64,000 nt of DNA, from contig NC_053390.1 of assembly GCF_905171765.1 (NCBI RefSeq), positions 307,896,984-307,960,983 on the forward strand, given 5' to 3'. Source of the stretch: Bufo bufo (taxonomy: Eukaryota; Chordata; Amphibia; Anura; Bufonidae). Made by a program: the position numbers and the translations under genes. Shown piece by piece: positions 48,201 to 59,959 of this stretch. The notes beneath the pieces are model-generated. The model was not told where the DNA came from. It saw only the letters and a program-made list of their open reading frames with translations, and did not search any database. Position 1 is the first letter of the stretch, and the number at the start of each line of letters is the position of its first letter.

Positions 48201-48975
48201 TGAGACTGAGGGGGGGATATCTGTGGATGAGACTGAGGGGGGTATCTGTGGATGAGACTGAGGGGGGATATCTGTGGATGACACTGAGGGGGGATATCTG
48301 TGGATGACACTGAGGGGGGATATCTGTGGATGACACTGAGGGGGGATATCTGTGGATGACACTGAGGGGGGATATCTGTGGATGACACTGGGGGATATCT
48401 GTGGATGACACTGAGGGCGGATATCTGTGGATGACACGGGGGGGGGGGGTATCTGTGGATGACACTGAGGGGGGAATATCTGTGGATGACACTGAGGGGG
48501 GATATCTGTGGATGACACTGAGGGGGGGATATCTGTGGATGACACTGAGGGGGATATCTGTTGATGACACTGAGGGGGGATATCTGTGGATGACACTGAG
48601 GGGGGATATCTGTGGATGACACTGAGGGGGGATATCTGTGGATGACACTGAGGGGGGATATCTGTGGATGACACTGAGGGGGGATATCTGTGGATGACAC
48701 TGAGGGGGGATATCTGTGGATGACACTGAGGGGGGATATCTGTGGATGACACTGAGCGGGGATATCTGTGGATGACACTGAGGGGGGATAACTGTGGATG
48801 ACACTGAGGGGGGATATCAGTGGATGACACGGGGGGGATATCTGTGGATGACACGGGGGGGATATCTGTGGATGACACTGAGGGGGGATATCTGTGGATG
48901 AAACTGAGAGGGGGATATCTGTGGATTGCACTGAGGGGGGGATATCTGTGGATGACACTGAGGGGGGATATCTTT
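45283..48975. repeat. Minisatellite, about 140 copies of a 26-28-bp unit
   Basis: Unit: 'gatatctgtggatgacact' plus 'ga' and a run of four to nine G. Variant units ('tctatgg', 'tctttgg', 'tgttgatg', 'atgagactga', 'ggaggacact', 'acaccgag') recur in the same order: the series around 46080-46290 reappears around 47575-47790, an offset of about 1.5 kb. Purine-rich G runs occur on one strand throughout. The variable G run shifts the frame and yields three alternating repeat peptides on the minus strand; not a gene. Confidence 0.96.
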
Positions 48976-49490
48976 GGATATGTGCCCTCTTCACAGTAGT
49001 TATGCCCTGATATGTGCCCTCCTCACAGTAGTTATACCCTGATATGTGCCCCCTCACAGTAGTTATGCCCAGATATGTGCCCCCTCACAGTAATAATGCC
49101 AGATATGTGCCCTCTTCACAGATGTAATGCTCGCACATGCCCCCTCACAGTAGTTATGCCCAGATATGTGCCCTCCTCACAGTAGTTATGCCCTGATATG
49201 TGCCCTCTTCACAGTAGTTATGCCCTGATATGTGCCCTCCTCACAGTAGTTATGCCCTGATATGTGCCCCCTCACAGTAGTTATGCCCAGATATGTGCCC
49301 TCCTCACAGTAGTTATGCCCTGATATGTGCCCTCTTCACAGTAGTTATGCCCTGATATGTGCCCTCCTCACTGTAGTTATGCCCTGATATGTGCCCCCTC
49401 ACAGTAGTTATGCCCAGATATGTGCCCCCTCACAGTAGTTATGCCAGATATGTGCCCTCTTCACAGTAGTAATGCTCACACGTGCCACCT
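48976..49490. repeat. Second minisatellite, about 31-33-bp unit
   Basis: About 16 copies of 'gatatgtgccctcctcacag' plus 'tagttatgccct', alternating 'cctcctcac', 'cctcttcac' and 'ccccctcac' variants. A block of several units is itself duplicated (about 49150-49270 against 49290-49410). Confidence 0.93.
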
Positions 49491-49596
49491 CACAGCGCTT
49501 GCATTTCTTTCTGGCAAAGCTACCTGGTACCGGCCTGCAAAATTTATACCAAGTCTAGTGCGGCCCTCAGACGAAAAATGGTTGGGCACCACTGCT

Positions 49597-50310
49597 TTAA
49601 AGGGTTTCTACCATCAGAAATACTGTTATGTAGCTGACTGACATTAGCGTTGCGCTAATGTCAGCAGTACATAACAGTATGTTTTTGACATTTCTCCCTG
49701 CAGCCGTTCTGATAAAATAACCACTTTTATAATACGCTAATGAGCCTCTAGGTGCTATGTGGGCATAGAATCAGCACCTAGAGGCTCCGTCTACTCACCC
49801 TTTATCCCGCCCAGGTCCTCTGTTCTGCCTGCCCCGCTCCTCTTGATTGATGTCACGGTTCGCAGCATCGCTGATGAAATCCCGCGCCTACGCCGTTCAC
49901 TTCTGTATTCGACGCAGGCGCAGTGAGTGAAGGCCGCTCTCCTGATGCTGGCTTCCTCACTGTGACCTAGTCGGCGCAGGTGCAGTGAGGAATCCGGCAC
50001 CAGGGGCGCATCTTTCACTCACTGCACCTGCGCAGAATGCAGAAGTGAACGGCACAGGCGCGGGATTTCAATCAAGAGGAGCAGGGCGGGCAGAACAGAG
50101 GACCTGAGCAGGATAAAGGGTGAGTAGACGGAGTCTCTAGGTGCTGATTCTACGCCCACATAGCACCCAGAGGCTCATTAGCATATTATAAAAGTATGTA
50201 CGGCTGCAGGGAGAAATGTCAAAAACATACTGTTATGTACTGCTGACATTAGCGCAACGCTAATGTCAGTCAGCTACATAACAGTATTTCTGGTGGTAGA
50301 AACCCTTTCA
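49597..50310. mobile_element. T2/Kolobok-like MITE, 714 bp, long inverted repeats
   Basis: It starts TTAA plus 'agggtttctaccatcag' and ends 'ggtggtagaaaccctttca'. Arms of over 150 bp include 'ctgacattagcgttgcgcta', 'acataacagtatgttttt' and 'gcacctagaggctc'. The right target site has decayed to TTCA. The inner part is GC-rich. Confidence 0.8.
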
Positions 50311-50548
50311 GATGCCCATACTTTAATAACTGGTCTGGCCTACAGCTATCTCTCCCAACATCTCCATACATATATATACTTGGCTTGGCAAGCATGTATG
50401 TGTTTTCAATAGAGAGAAAGGAGAAAACTGCTGCCAGACACCTCTAGCAGTGGCTTATCTCTCAGACAGTACTAAAGAATGGGATGAAAAAATTGAATTC
50501 ACCTGATTCTTCCATCCCCGACATCATCTGTCTGTTTACCTTTACTTA

Positions 50549-50965
50549 TTAAAGGGGTTTTCCAGAATTGTTATATTGATGACCTATCCTCAGGATAGGT
50601 CATTAATATCTGATTGATGGGGGTCTGACTTCTGGAACCCCCATGATCAGCTGTTTGAAGGGGCCACGACACTTCAGTGAGCACCACGACCTCTTCCTAG
50701 GCCAGTGACTTCACATTCATCAGTCACATTTTTTAGGTACATCTCAGTCCCATTCAAGTGAATAGTGCTGAGCAGCGATACCAAGTACACCTGCTATCCA
50801 ATAGACGGTGCTGTGCTATGTAAACTGTGAAGAGGCCACAGGGCTTACTGGAGTGGCACGGCCTCTTCAAACAGCTCATCAGGTGGAAGGCGACCACAGA
50901 TGAGATATTGATGAGCTATCCTGAGGATAGGTAATCAATATGAAACCTCTGGAACACTCCTTTGA
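50549..50965. mobile_element. T2/Kolobok-like MITE, 417 bp
   Basis: TTAA at 50549-50552, 'aggggttttccagaattg', hairpin 'cctatcctcaggatagg' near the left end and 'ctatcctgaggatag' near the right; right target site TTGA (50962-50965). Same family as 441-871. Confidence 0.75.
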
Positions 50966-51734
50966 TTTCTTCACAGTCTCATAAAAAGTGGGTAATCCCA
51001 TATCTGCAATCCATTTCTGAGGGATGTGATTTTTTTTCTTCTAGAGATTCATTGTAGTGAGTGAAAGGTCTAGTGGTTAGCATAATCATAGCAAGGAACA
51101 CAAGAAGTATAGTCTTGGACAGATCAGGTTTCATGTAGAAACTTAACGTAATTGTAGAGACAGCTGACAGACAATGGAGACAGTTGTGGTACAGAATGGA
51201 CTTCGTGGGAGGAGACATAGTCATGAGCAGCAGATGGTCTACACCAGAGGTCCCCAGCCTTGTCTAGCTCATGGGCCATATTGAAAGACAAGAAGTGGTA
51301 TAGAGTCAAATTATGGTGTGGCGGAAAATTGTAATTGCAAATATGGTAAAACCAATGCACAAAATACATGTGGTTACAGACAGTTTTCTCACAGCGCAGT
51401 AATGGTCACATTGTTCTGTCCAGTGTTAATGTACCCTTAAACAAAAAAAAGGTCCATAAAAGATATGAAATACTGAAAATGCATAATTATTTTTTACAAT
51501 TCGCAACCAGTATTATTAATAGGAACAGATAAAACAGATCAAACAAAAACATTCAGTGTGTAAAAATCCTTCTAAAAGTGATTTTGCGCTAATCTTAATT
51601 TGTTTTGTAAATCTCTTTATTGATTTTCATGAACAAATCCATATATCACAATATGTTATAATAATCACATAACAAATTACTCTCCCTTCCCCTCCCCCCA
51701 GTCTTGTGCGCTATAATACTTACAACGCTACTAA

Positions 51735-52099
51735 GGGTACTTTCACACTTGCGGCAGGACGGATCCGACAGGCTGTTCACCCTGTCGGATCCGTCCTTCC
51801 GCTATTTCGGCGTGCCGCCGGACTGCCGCTCCGTCCCCATTGACTATAATGGGGACGGGGCGGAGCTCTGGCGCAGCACGGCAGTGAGCGGTGAGAGGCC
51901 GCCGACTAAAAAGTCGGACATGCAGGACTTTTAGTCCGGCGGCCTTTTGCCGTGCACTGCCGTGCTGCGCCGGAGCTCCGCCCACGTCCCCATTATAGTC
52001 AATGGGGACGGAGCGGTGGCACGGCGAAATAGCGGAAGGACGGATCCGACAGGGTGAACAGCCAGTCGGATCCGTCCTGCCGCAAGTGTGAAAGTACCC
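51735..52099. mobile_element. Harbinger-like palindromic MITE, TAA duplication
   Basis: 'gggtactttcacacttgcgg' and its complement at the ends, TAA at 51732-51734 and 52100-52102. Nearly the whole 365 bp folds back on itself ('gacggatccgacagg', 'gcggagctc', 'ccgccggac' and complements). Very well preserved, so probably young. Confidence 0.88.
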
Positions 52100-52259
52100 T
52101 AAGCAATCATGAAGTATTCAAGTCCAGTATAGAGTATGGCCATGGAGAACCTCCAATAAGTACCAGCATGTATGTTCAAAATGTGATTTCCGCTGTATTT
52201 TAGTATCCCTCAGCAAGTGAGCAATAAGGTTTTTTTAGCAAAAAAAAGTCTTGTTTGTT

Positions 52260-52470
52260 TTTCTTTGTCTGCAAAGGGTGTGTATCCAATCCATTTAAAA
52301 TAAAAGTCTATGCGGCCTGTGCTTGTATTGTGGCCCGCAATACGCAAGATGCGGAGCGGAGGCATATGTTCTATTTGAATAGGTCCACACCTGCAAGCGG
52401 CAAGAACACAGCCAGTGACCGTTCATTGCGGACCGCTATTTGCGGTTTGTGTGCATGAGCCCAAAGAGAG
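52260..52470. repeat. Degraded Harbinger-like MITE
   Basis: Contains 'gcggaccgctatttgcgg' and ends 'tttgtgtgcatgagccc', similar to the right end of the copy at 29886-30142. The left end is degraded. Confidence 0.4.
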
Positions 52471-53037
52471 AGGGGATTCCACTGTGTGAAGCCAATGGTG
52501 TAAGATACTCATATGTAACATGGCCATTCTACTTCTGTGCAAGGAGGCCAGGAAATCTGGTAGGAGAATAAAAGTAGCTCAATAGGGATCTGGCTCTATC
52601 GGTATATGATAAGTGGAGTGCATGTAGGCTCCAACTTCCCTCCACAATTCCTGAACTCTACAGCATCCCCAGAAGTGATAGAAAATGTATTCGGCTTCCT
52701 ACATTTAGAGCAAAAAGTAATCTCCTAAAGACATCTTATTTTGTTTAGAAGTAGTAATATATGCCCTATGGAGGATTAACAATGCCATATCTGTATAGCT
52801 ACTAACCAGATAATGTTTTTGGATTTTTAATGTAGCATCCAAATTCAGGCAGATCCCCCGTCCATTTGTTGGGTCCTATAGATTCCGAGTCCCAAGACCA
52901 TGAGGATGTAAGAAAACGATAAGTATTACTAAAAAATGGTGGTAGGTTGTGGTGGCTCACTAGCAAGAAGTTATGGTATGGTGCTACAAGCTCATATAGA
53001 GGGAATCACCCCACCCTCTTTTAAAAGGCAAATGTAA

Positions 53038-54944
53038 CAATAGAATAATGAGCGGGCACTCATACACTTGGCAACCAAATTGACATATGCAGAAAATATT
53101 TATTAAATCCCCATAAAATACAAGTAATAAAATTTATAAGAACAATGTAGCAATAATATACAACATTACAATCACATATATTGTGGTAGAGTGAATCTAC
53201 CCGTAACGCGTATGGTGAAACAAGTGATGTACCTGCATTGAAAAACCTCCGATAATACTGTATGGCCATACAGAAGAAAATTTCTACAGTAAAGGATTAA
53301 TTATTCTTATCGTCGAAAGCTACACCGAAGGAAATTGCGGAGCAGAGTGGCAACTCCCGCGATCTTTGGAACTCCCGCGAAATCCAAACCAGCTTGCTGT
53401 ATGGAGCGACTGAATAAGCCGGCAAATATTTAAAAGCTCCATTGAAGCAATAGGGAGACAACAGACGCTAGACGGTAAGCCAAATATCGATTTATTCTTC
53501 GATTCAAAGCTTATATCGACCTTAAAAGGATATGCTATAAGAGACTTTTCACATTATCAGGATTCCTGTGGACACTTTATGAACATATTGCGCTCCCAGT
53601 GAATACACCTACAACATTTTCAGTGACATTCAGTTTCCCAAATTGGGATAGAGCTCTAGAAGAAAATACCTTCTCTTTCCCAAATAACAGCATGTATAAG
53701 ATCTGGACAATACTTGAAGTTTCTGGTGTGATATACAGTACAGACCAAAAGTTTGGACACACCTTCTCATTGATAGAGTTTTCTTTATTTTCATGACTAT
53801 GAAGGCATCAAAACTATGAATTAACACATGTGGAATTATATACATAACAAACAAGTGTCAAACAACTGAAAATATGTCATATTCTAGGTTCTTCAAAGTA
53901 GCCACCTTTTGCTTTGATTACTGCTTTGCACACTCTTGGCATTCTCTTGATGAGCTTCAAGAGGTAGTCCCCTGAAATGGTCTTCCAACAGTCTTGAAGG
54001 AGTTCCCAGAGATGCTTAGCACTTGTTGGCCCTTTTGCCTTCACTCTGCGGTCCAGCTCACCCCAAACCATCTCGATTGGGTTCAGGTCCGGTGACTGTG
54101 GAGGCCAGGTCATCTGGCGCAGCACCCCATCACTCTCCTTCATGGTCAAATAGCCCTTACTTTCAAAGTTTTCCCAATTTTTCGGCTGACTGACTGACCT
54201 TCATTTCTTAAAGTAATGATGGCCACTCGTTTTTCTTTACTTAGCTGCTTTTTTCTTGCCATAATACAAATTCTAACAGTCTATTCAGTAGGACTATCAG
54301 CTGTGTATCCACCTGACTTCTTCTCAACGCCACTGATGGTCCCAACCCCATTTATAAGGCAAGAAATCCCACTTATTAAACCTGACAGGGCACACCTGTG
54401 AAGTGAAAACCATTTCAGGGGACTACCTCTTGAAGCTCATCAAGAGAATGCCAAGAGTGTGCAAAGCAGTAATCAAAGCAAAAGGTGGCTACTTTGAAGA
54501 ACCTAGAATATGACATATTTTCAGTTGTTTCACACTTGTTTGTTATGTATATAATTCCACATGTGTTAATTCATAGTTTTGATGCCTTCAGTGTGAATCT
54601 ACAATTTTCATAGTCATGAAAATAAAGAAAACTCTTTGAATGAGAAGGTGTGTCCAAACTTTTGGTCTGTACTGTATATTATTGAGTGGTATCGAATATT
54701 CTATCGAATATTCCAACATTGAATTTTCTACCATTCAATTTATCAAATATTTTAGTCGAATATACTTTTATCGAATATAGTATAGATTATATCTACCACA
54801 ATATATGTGACTGTAATGTTGTATATTATTGCTACATTGTTCTTATAAATTTTATTACTTGTATTTTATGGGGATTTAATAAATATTTTCTGCACATGTC
54901 AATTTGGTTGCCAAGTGTATGAGTGCCCGCTCATTATTCTATTG
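53038..54944. mobile_element. Palindrome-flanked element, Penelope-like terminal arms
   Basis: 153-bp inverted arms (53038-53190 and 54792-54944) differ at about one position ('catatg' against 'catgtg'). They enclose about 0.66 kb of unidentified sequence plus a 939-bp mariner copy. The arms contain 'taataaatattttctgc'. An exact 14-bp duplication GATAAGTATTACTA lies at 52918-52931 and 54944-54957, so the insertion unit may begin at 52932. Penelope-like identity is inferred from similar inverted arms at 31252/42757; no RT is present. Confidence 0.6.
53736..54674 (-). mobile_element. Tc1/mariner non-autonomous copy A, 939 bp
   Basis: CAGTACAGACCAAAAGTTTG ends with TA flanks (53734-53735, 54675-54676). 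Inverted terminal parts are about 200 bp and include transposase C-terminal sequence on both arms. A minus-strand frame (54149-53877) keeps [20 protein letters not shown] (glutamate motif) and MPRVCKAVIKAKGGYF; the rest of the transposase is gone. A sister copy of identical length is at 58459-59397. Confidence 0.88.
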
Positions 54945-55164
54945 ATAAGTATTACTAGTTGAAGAGGAGTATGATCTCGCATGTTTAGGAAAAACGTTTA
55001 AACAGGCCCCCACAGAACCCCTGCCCTCTGTCACCCTCAGGCAACAAAACTACGGGCTTGCAGAAAAAGAAAGACGTTATTAGCGCTGATCTTTATCAAT
55101 AAAACCAGCTTCGTTATACTCTAAAGCTCTCCCTAGTGGTAATTACAGGCACACAGAAGTTTAT

Positions 55165-55551
55165 GATCTAAAGGACTGGTCATGACCTATCTTCAGGACA
55201 AACAGTCAATACCTGATCGGTGGGAGTCTGACTCCTGGTATCCCTGCCCATTAACTGATTGAAGGAGCCCACGTGGCTTAGCCAAGCGTTGTGGCCTCTT
55301 CTTCAGCCTGTGACATCCCCTCCATTGATCACTTGGCTTTCTGCAGCTCCATCCCATACATGTGAATAGGATTGAGCTGCAATACAAAGCCCAGAAGCTA
55401 CCCAATGTACATCTGCTATACAATGTACAGCGCTGTCCGTGCTATGCAATGCAGAGCCCGAAGCTCTCATTCAAACACCACACCACTTCAGACAGATGCT
55501 CACTAATCAGATACTGATGACCTACTCTGCAGTTGCTTGAAACCCCTTTAA
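55165..55551. mobile_element. T2/Kolobok-like MITE, worn
   Basis: The right end 'gaaacccctttaa' with TTAA at 55548-55551; subterminal 'gatgacctactc' and, left, 'catgacctatcttcagga'. The left target site is not recognisable. Same family as 441-871. Confidence 0.55.
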
Positions 55552-56882
55552 TTCTATGAATGTGGGAAAGGAAGAAGGATATTTGGAAGTCTCTATTATC
55601 CAAGTTGGAACTGTTCTTTTTTCCACCATTTTTCTAAACATAAAAGTAGTAAAAAATGCATACATTCCGCATATCTAAAGAGTTGGAGGTGATTGGCAGG
55701 GTGCAAGGCAGAAGTACAGACACATGCCTGGCAGATGGATGATGGAGTCAATAACCAGGCAATAAATAAAGTCTTTCTTTACTAAATTGAAGATGTGAGT
55801 AGTAGTACAGCAAAAGACATAGTTCCAAAATGTATCACAGTATAGTATCCTCCCAATAGCTGTTAAGATGGTAATAATAGTACTCTCTGACTCGCTTTCT
55901 AAGGACCCTTTCTGCAGTTCCCAGCAGGTTGAGGGGTGTAGATTTTAGATCTGGATGGCCAGTTTTAAAGTGTAGTAGGTGCCAAAGGCAATAATCCTTT
56001 CCACAGCAGTAAAGTCTCAAGGCCATAAATGAGTGAATACCTTGCTGTAGGAATTTAGCATGGTCTGGATGATTCTGGACCTTCTATAGACATCTGATCC
56101 CTTTCTTTCAGGGGTACTCTGGTAGTAGAGTAGCTTCTTTGGCAACCATAGTCACACAGACAGAGGTGCACTGGACCTGGGCCTGGTCTGCAGGAACTAT
56201 CACTCAATTTCTTCCTGTAGCTCTGCTCGGACTAGACTCACTAACCAAGGGGTGGACCTAGTCCATCACCCCGGTAACCTAACTAGTCTGACAATGTTAA
56301 CCCTATATTTTGCTCATACATTGCTGTTTGGGATACACGGTGCAAAGAAAGACAATTGCTTTAACAAAAAAATCACAACATTTCGCTTGGTAACATTTAA
56401 TTAACTCTTTAATGGGGTTGAGGGGTTCAGAAGTGAACCCAGACACAACCCGATCTGCACTCATTTACCATGAATGAGTGAAGCAATAAAGCGCAGGTTG
56501 GGTTGTGTCCGGGTTTAGCTCTGATCTCGGACAACCCCTGTAACAGTAATTAACCCTTTGCAGTCATCTTTCGAGGTACTGCATATGTGCCATTATTTGA
56601 AGAGGGGAGAGGCAGAGGAGTAACTGAGGGAGAGGTGGATTAGTCAGGCGACAGAGTTGAGGGTATATTCGAGGGGAAGGGGAGTGCTAGATAGGAGGCC
56701 AAAGAGGAGGATGTTACAGTAGTCTAGGAGGGAGATGATGGGGGCATGTACAAGCATTTTTGCACACTCTGGATTGAGGAATGTTGGGATCTGAGAGATA
56801 TTTTTGAGTTGGAAGCAGCATGAAGTGGAAAGGGCTTGGATGTGCAGTTTGAAGGACAGAGCAGAATCAAATACAGTATATA
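55552..56882. other. Unassigned sequence with possible LTR-type repeat
   Basis: 55670-56400 resembles in style the insertion at 59960-61065 (phrases such as 'gtacagcaaaag', 'cttcctgtag', 'taacctaactagtctgac'), as in dispersed frog retroelement termini, but neither ends nor coding were established. No exon seen. Confidence 0.3.
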
Positions 56883-57834
56883 CAGTGGGGAAAATAAGTA
56901 TTTGATACACTGGTGATTTTGCAAGTTTTCCCACCTACAATGAATGGAGAGGTCTGTAATTTTTATCGTAAGTACACTTCAACTGTGAGAGACAGAATCT
57001 AAAAAAAAATCCTGAAAAAATCCTGAAAATCACATTGTATGATATTTAAAAAATTCATTTGCATTTTATTGCAAGAAATAAGTATTTGATCACCTACCAA
57101 CCAGCAAGAATTCTGGCTCTCACAGACCTGTAAGTTTTTATTTAAGAAATCCTCCTACTCTGCACTCATTACCTGTATTAATGAAGAAACACAAGATGAC
57201 TGTCAATCTTCCTTGGTCTAGGGCTCCATGCAAGATCTCGCCTCGTGGGCTAAGGATGATTCTGACAAAGATCAGGAATCAGCCCAGAACTACACGGTAG
57301 GACCTGGTCAATGGCCTGAAGAGAGCTGGGACCACAGTCTCAAAGATTACCATTAGTAACACACTACACCGTCATGGATTAAAATCTTGCAGGGCACGCA
57401 AGGTCCCCCCTCTTTAATGTGGAGCAAAAGGGGCAGCTTCCCCGAGCCCAGTTGCTCCTGGGGGGCCCAAGCCAGCTGCCTCTTGAGCCCCGCTGGCCAC
57501 TGCTCCATAAGATGCACTTTTTTCCCCCCCAAAGTGGGGACAAAATGCCCCGGCGTCTTATGGGGCGAATACTAATGAGCGCTTCCATTATGGAAGCGCT
57601 CATCAGTACCAGAAGACCAGGAAGCGGTGAAAGCTCTGTACTCACAGCTTCCTGGTCCTCCGCTGTTGGCTGTGAAGGCTGCGCACAGCGTGAGAGCGGT
57701 CTGTGACCTCACGCTGTGCTCGCTGGTTCACAGAGCACAGCCGACAGCGGGAGGAAGAAGATCGCGGGCGGTAAGGAGCGGCGGCGTCCAAGAGCAGGAG
57801 AGGTAAGTGCTTTATTTTTTTGTGATCTTAGGCT

Positions 57835-57990
57835 GGGGGCTGCTGCATTATGGCTGGGGGCTGAATTATGGCTGGGGCTGATTATATATGGCTGGGCTGG
57901 GGGTTGAATTATGGCTGGCGGCTGCATTATGGCTGGGCGCTGCATTATGGCTGGGGGCTGAATTATGGCTGGGGGCTGATTATATATGGA
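57835..57990. repeat. Minisatellite, about 17-21-bp unit
   Basis: Repeats of 'gctgggggctgaattatg' with variants (gctgcattatg, gctgattatatatg), about eight copies. Minus-strand Gln-Pro-Pro-Ala repeats are artefacts. Confidence 0.85.
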
Positions 57991-58414
57991 CTGATATGAG
58001 GGTCTCATCTGAGGTCAGATTGGGGGTCTTCTTTATATTGGGCTCTGATCTGAGGTCCATTAACATTGGGGATCTGATTGGGGCTGTGAGCTGAATTCTG
58101 ATTAATATTGGGGGTCTGATTGGTGGTCTGACCTGAGGTGTAATGAAAAATATTTTTTTCTTATTTTCCTCCTCTAAAACCTAGTTGCGTCTTGGGGTGA
58201 AAAATATGGTACTTGCTTGCTCCTCCTCCCGACCTCTCCTGCCCTTTGTGTACACCGCGCGCCGTGACGTCACGTGGAGGCACTGCAACGCTAGGGTGAG
58301 CCGAGCCCCGGTCTCCTTCCTGCAGAGCGGTGCCCACTTTCAGCCCTCAGCCCAGCTGCCCTGAGCCTGCTGGAGTCTTCAGAACTGTAAGTATTTACAG
58401 TAATTCACTGTAAG

Positions 58415-58417
<3 letters not shown>

Positions 58418-58458
<41 letters not shown>
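58418..58458. repeat. TA microsatellite
   Basis: About 40 bases of TA units immediately left of the mariner copy, a typical landing site for TA-specific elements. Confidence 0.95.
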
Positions 58459-58461
<3 letters not shown>

Positions 58462-59397
58462 TACAGACCAAAAGTTTGGACACACCTTCTCATTCAAAGA
58501 GTTTTCTTTATTTTCATGACTATGAAGGCATCAAAACTATGAATTAATACATGTGGAATTATATACATAACAAACAAGTGTGAAACCACTGAAAATATGT
58601 CATATTCTAGGTTCTTCAAAGTAGCCACCTTTTGATTTGATTACTGCTTTGCACACTCTTGGCATTCTCTTGATGAGCTTCAAGAGGTAGTCCCCTGAAA
58701 TGGTCTTCCAACAGTCTTGAAGGAGTTCCCAGAGATGCTTAGCACTTGTTGGCCCTTTTGCCTTCACTCTGCGGTCCAGCTCACCCCAAACCATCTCGAT
58801 TGGGTTCAGGTCCGGTGACCGTGGAGGCCAGGTCATCTGGCGCAGCACCCCATCACTCTCCTTCATGGTCAAATAGCCCTTACTTTCAAAGTTTTCCCAA
58901 TTTTTCGGCTGACTGACTGACCTTCATTTCTTAAAGTAATGATGGCCACTCGTTTTTCTTTACTTAGCTGCTTTTTTCTTGCCATAATACAAATTCTAAC
59001 AGTCTATTCAGTAGGACTATCAGCTGTGTATCCACCTGACTTCTCCTCAATGCAACTGATGGTCCCAACCCCATTTATAAGGCAATAAATCCCACTTATT
59101 AAACCTGACAGGGCACACCTGTGAAGTGAAAACCATTTCAGGGGACTACCTCTTAAAGCTCATCAAGAGAATGCCAAGAGTGTGCAAAGCAGTAATCAAA
59201 GCAAAAGGTGGCTACTTTGAAGAACCTAGAATATGACATATTTTCAGTTGTTTCACACTTGTTTGTTATGTATATAATTCCACATGTGTTAATTCATAGT
59301 TTTGATGCCTTAAGTGTGAATCTACAATTTTCATAGTCATGAAAATAAAGAAAACTCTTTGAATGAGAAGGTGTGTCCAAACTTTTGGTCTGTACTG
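58459..59397 (-). mobile_element. Tc1/mariner non-autonomous copy B, 939 bp
   Basis: Same length, ends and internal deletion as copy A (53736-54674), with few base changes (for example PPRSPDL for PPQSPDL, IKSKGG for IKAKGG in the residual minus-strand frame 58872-58600). TA flanks. The shared structure shows that the deleted form itself was mobilised. Confidence 0.9.
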
Positions 59398-59959
59398 TAT
59401 ATTGTTTTATGTGAGTAAGGGTGCTGGGTGGTTGGAGAAGGGGGGTGATGGAGAAGTGGGAGGGAGCTACAGGTGGTAAATAGGTCAAGCTAAGGAATTA
59501 TTTGTGAACCAGTTCTTTATGTTTACATTATTAAAGTTTACTACTCTACGAGGTGTGTGGATTTTTTTTGTGTGTGTGTGTTGTGGTGGAGGGCGTGATT
59601 GCACGCTAGGGTGTGGGAAGGCGGGATCCAGGGGGCCCAAGTAAATTCTTGCCAAGGGTCCAATCAATATTAAAGATGGCCCTGATGCCAGCACATGTCC
59701 ATCCCTGTTTGAAGTTCGTCAATGACCATCTGGATCATCCAGCGGAGGCATGGGAGAAGGTCAGGTGGTCAGATGGGACCAAAAGATTACTTTTTGGTAT
59801 CAACTCTACTTGCCGTGTTTGGAGGAAAAAGAAGGATGAGTACAACCCCAAGAACACTGTCCCAACCGTGAAGCATGGGGGTGGAAACATCATACTTTGG
59901 GGTGCTTTTCTGCAAAGGGGAGAGGACCACTGCACTGTATTGAAGGGAGGATGGATGGG

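Larger units (their letters stand above)
45246..49594. mobile_element. hAT-like element (4.35 kb) consisting mainly of minisatellites
   Basis: The ends CAGTGATGCCCAACC and GGTTGGGCACCACTG are inverted repeats (one mismatch). The palindromic octamer CTTTAAAG flanks both sides exactly (45238-45245, 49595-49602). Inside: short left end (45246-45282, 'cggcccgcgggcc'), 26-28-bp minisatellite (45283-48975), about 31-bp minisatellite (48976-49490) and right end 49491-49594. No transposase was found. It inserted at the junction of two T2-like elements. Confidence 0.85.
51600..53037 (-). mobile_element. L1/Tx1-like LINE 3' part on the minus strand
   Basis: On the minus strand, a C-terminal ORF2 fragment reads EAEYIFYHFWGCCRVQELWR (about 52620-52690), the H-x-x-W-x-C region of LINE ORF2 ends, with stops on either side. 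The 3' end has 'gaaaatcaataaagagattt' near 51610-51635. Two MITE-like insertions (51735-52099 and about 52260-52470) interrupt the 3' UTR. The upstream (right) boundary near the palindromic element at 53038 is uncertain. Confidence 0.6.
57416..59660. repeat. Composite insertion within the dead Tc1
   Basis: GC-rich repeat with 'gcgtcttatggggcgaat' (57549), hairpin 'gcgcttccattatggaagcg' (57580), a short tandem array (57835-57990), a TA run, a mariner copy (58459-59397) and 'gggggcccaagtaaattc' near the right end. The phrase 'ggggggcccaag' also occurs near the left end (57456). No protein recognised. Confidence 0.5.

Noticed and set aside
44755..49057. Minus-strand frames of 340 to 1034 codons made of SSTDIPP, HRYPP and PQCHPQISP repeats
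   Set aside because: They are translations of the G-rich minisatellite. The three peptide types appear because the variable G run shifts frame; no start context, signal, unique domain or splice structure exists.
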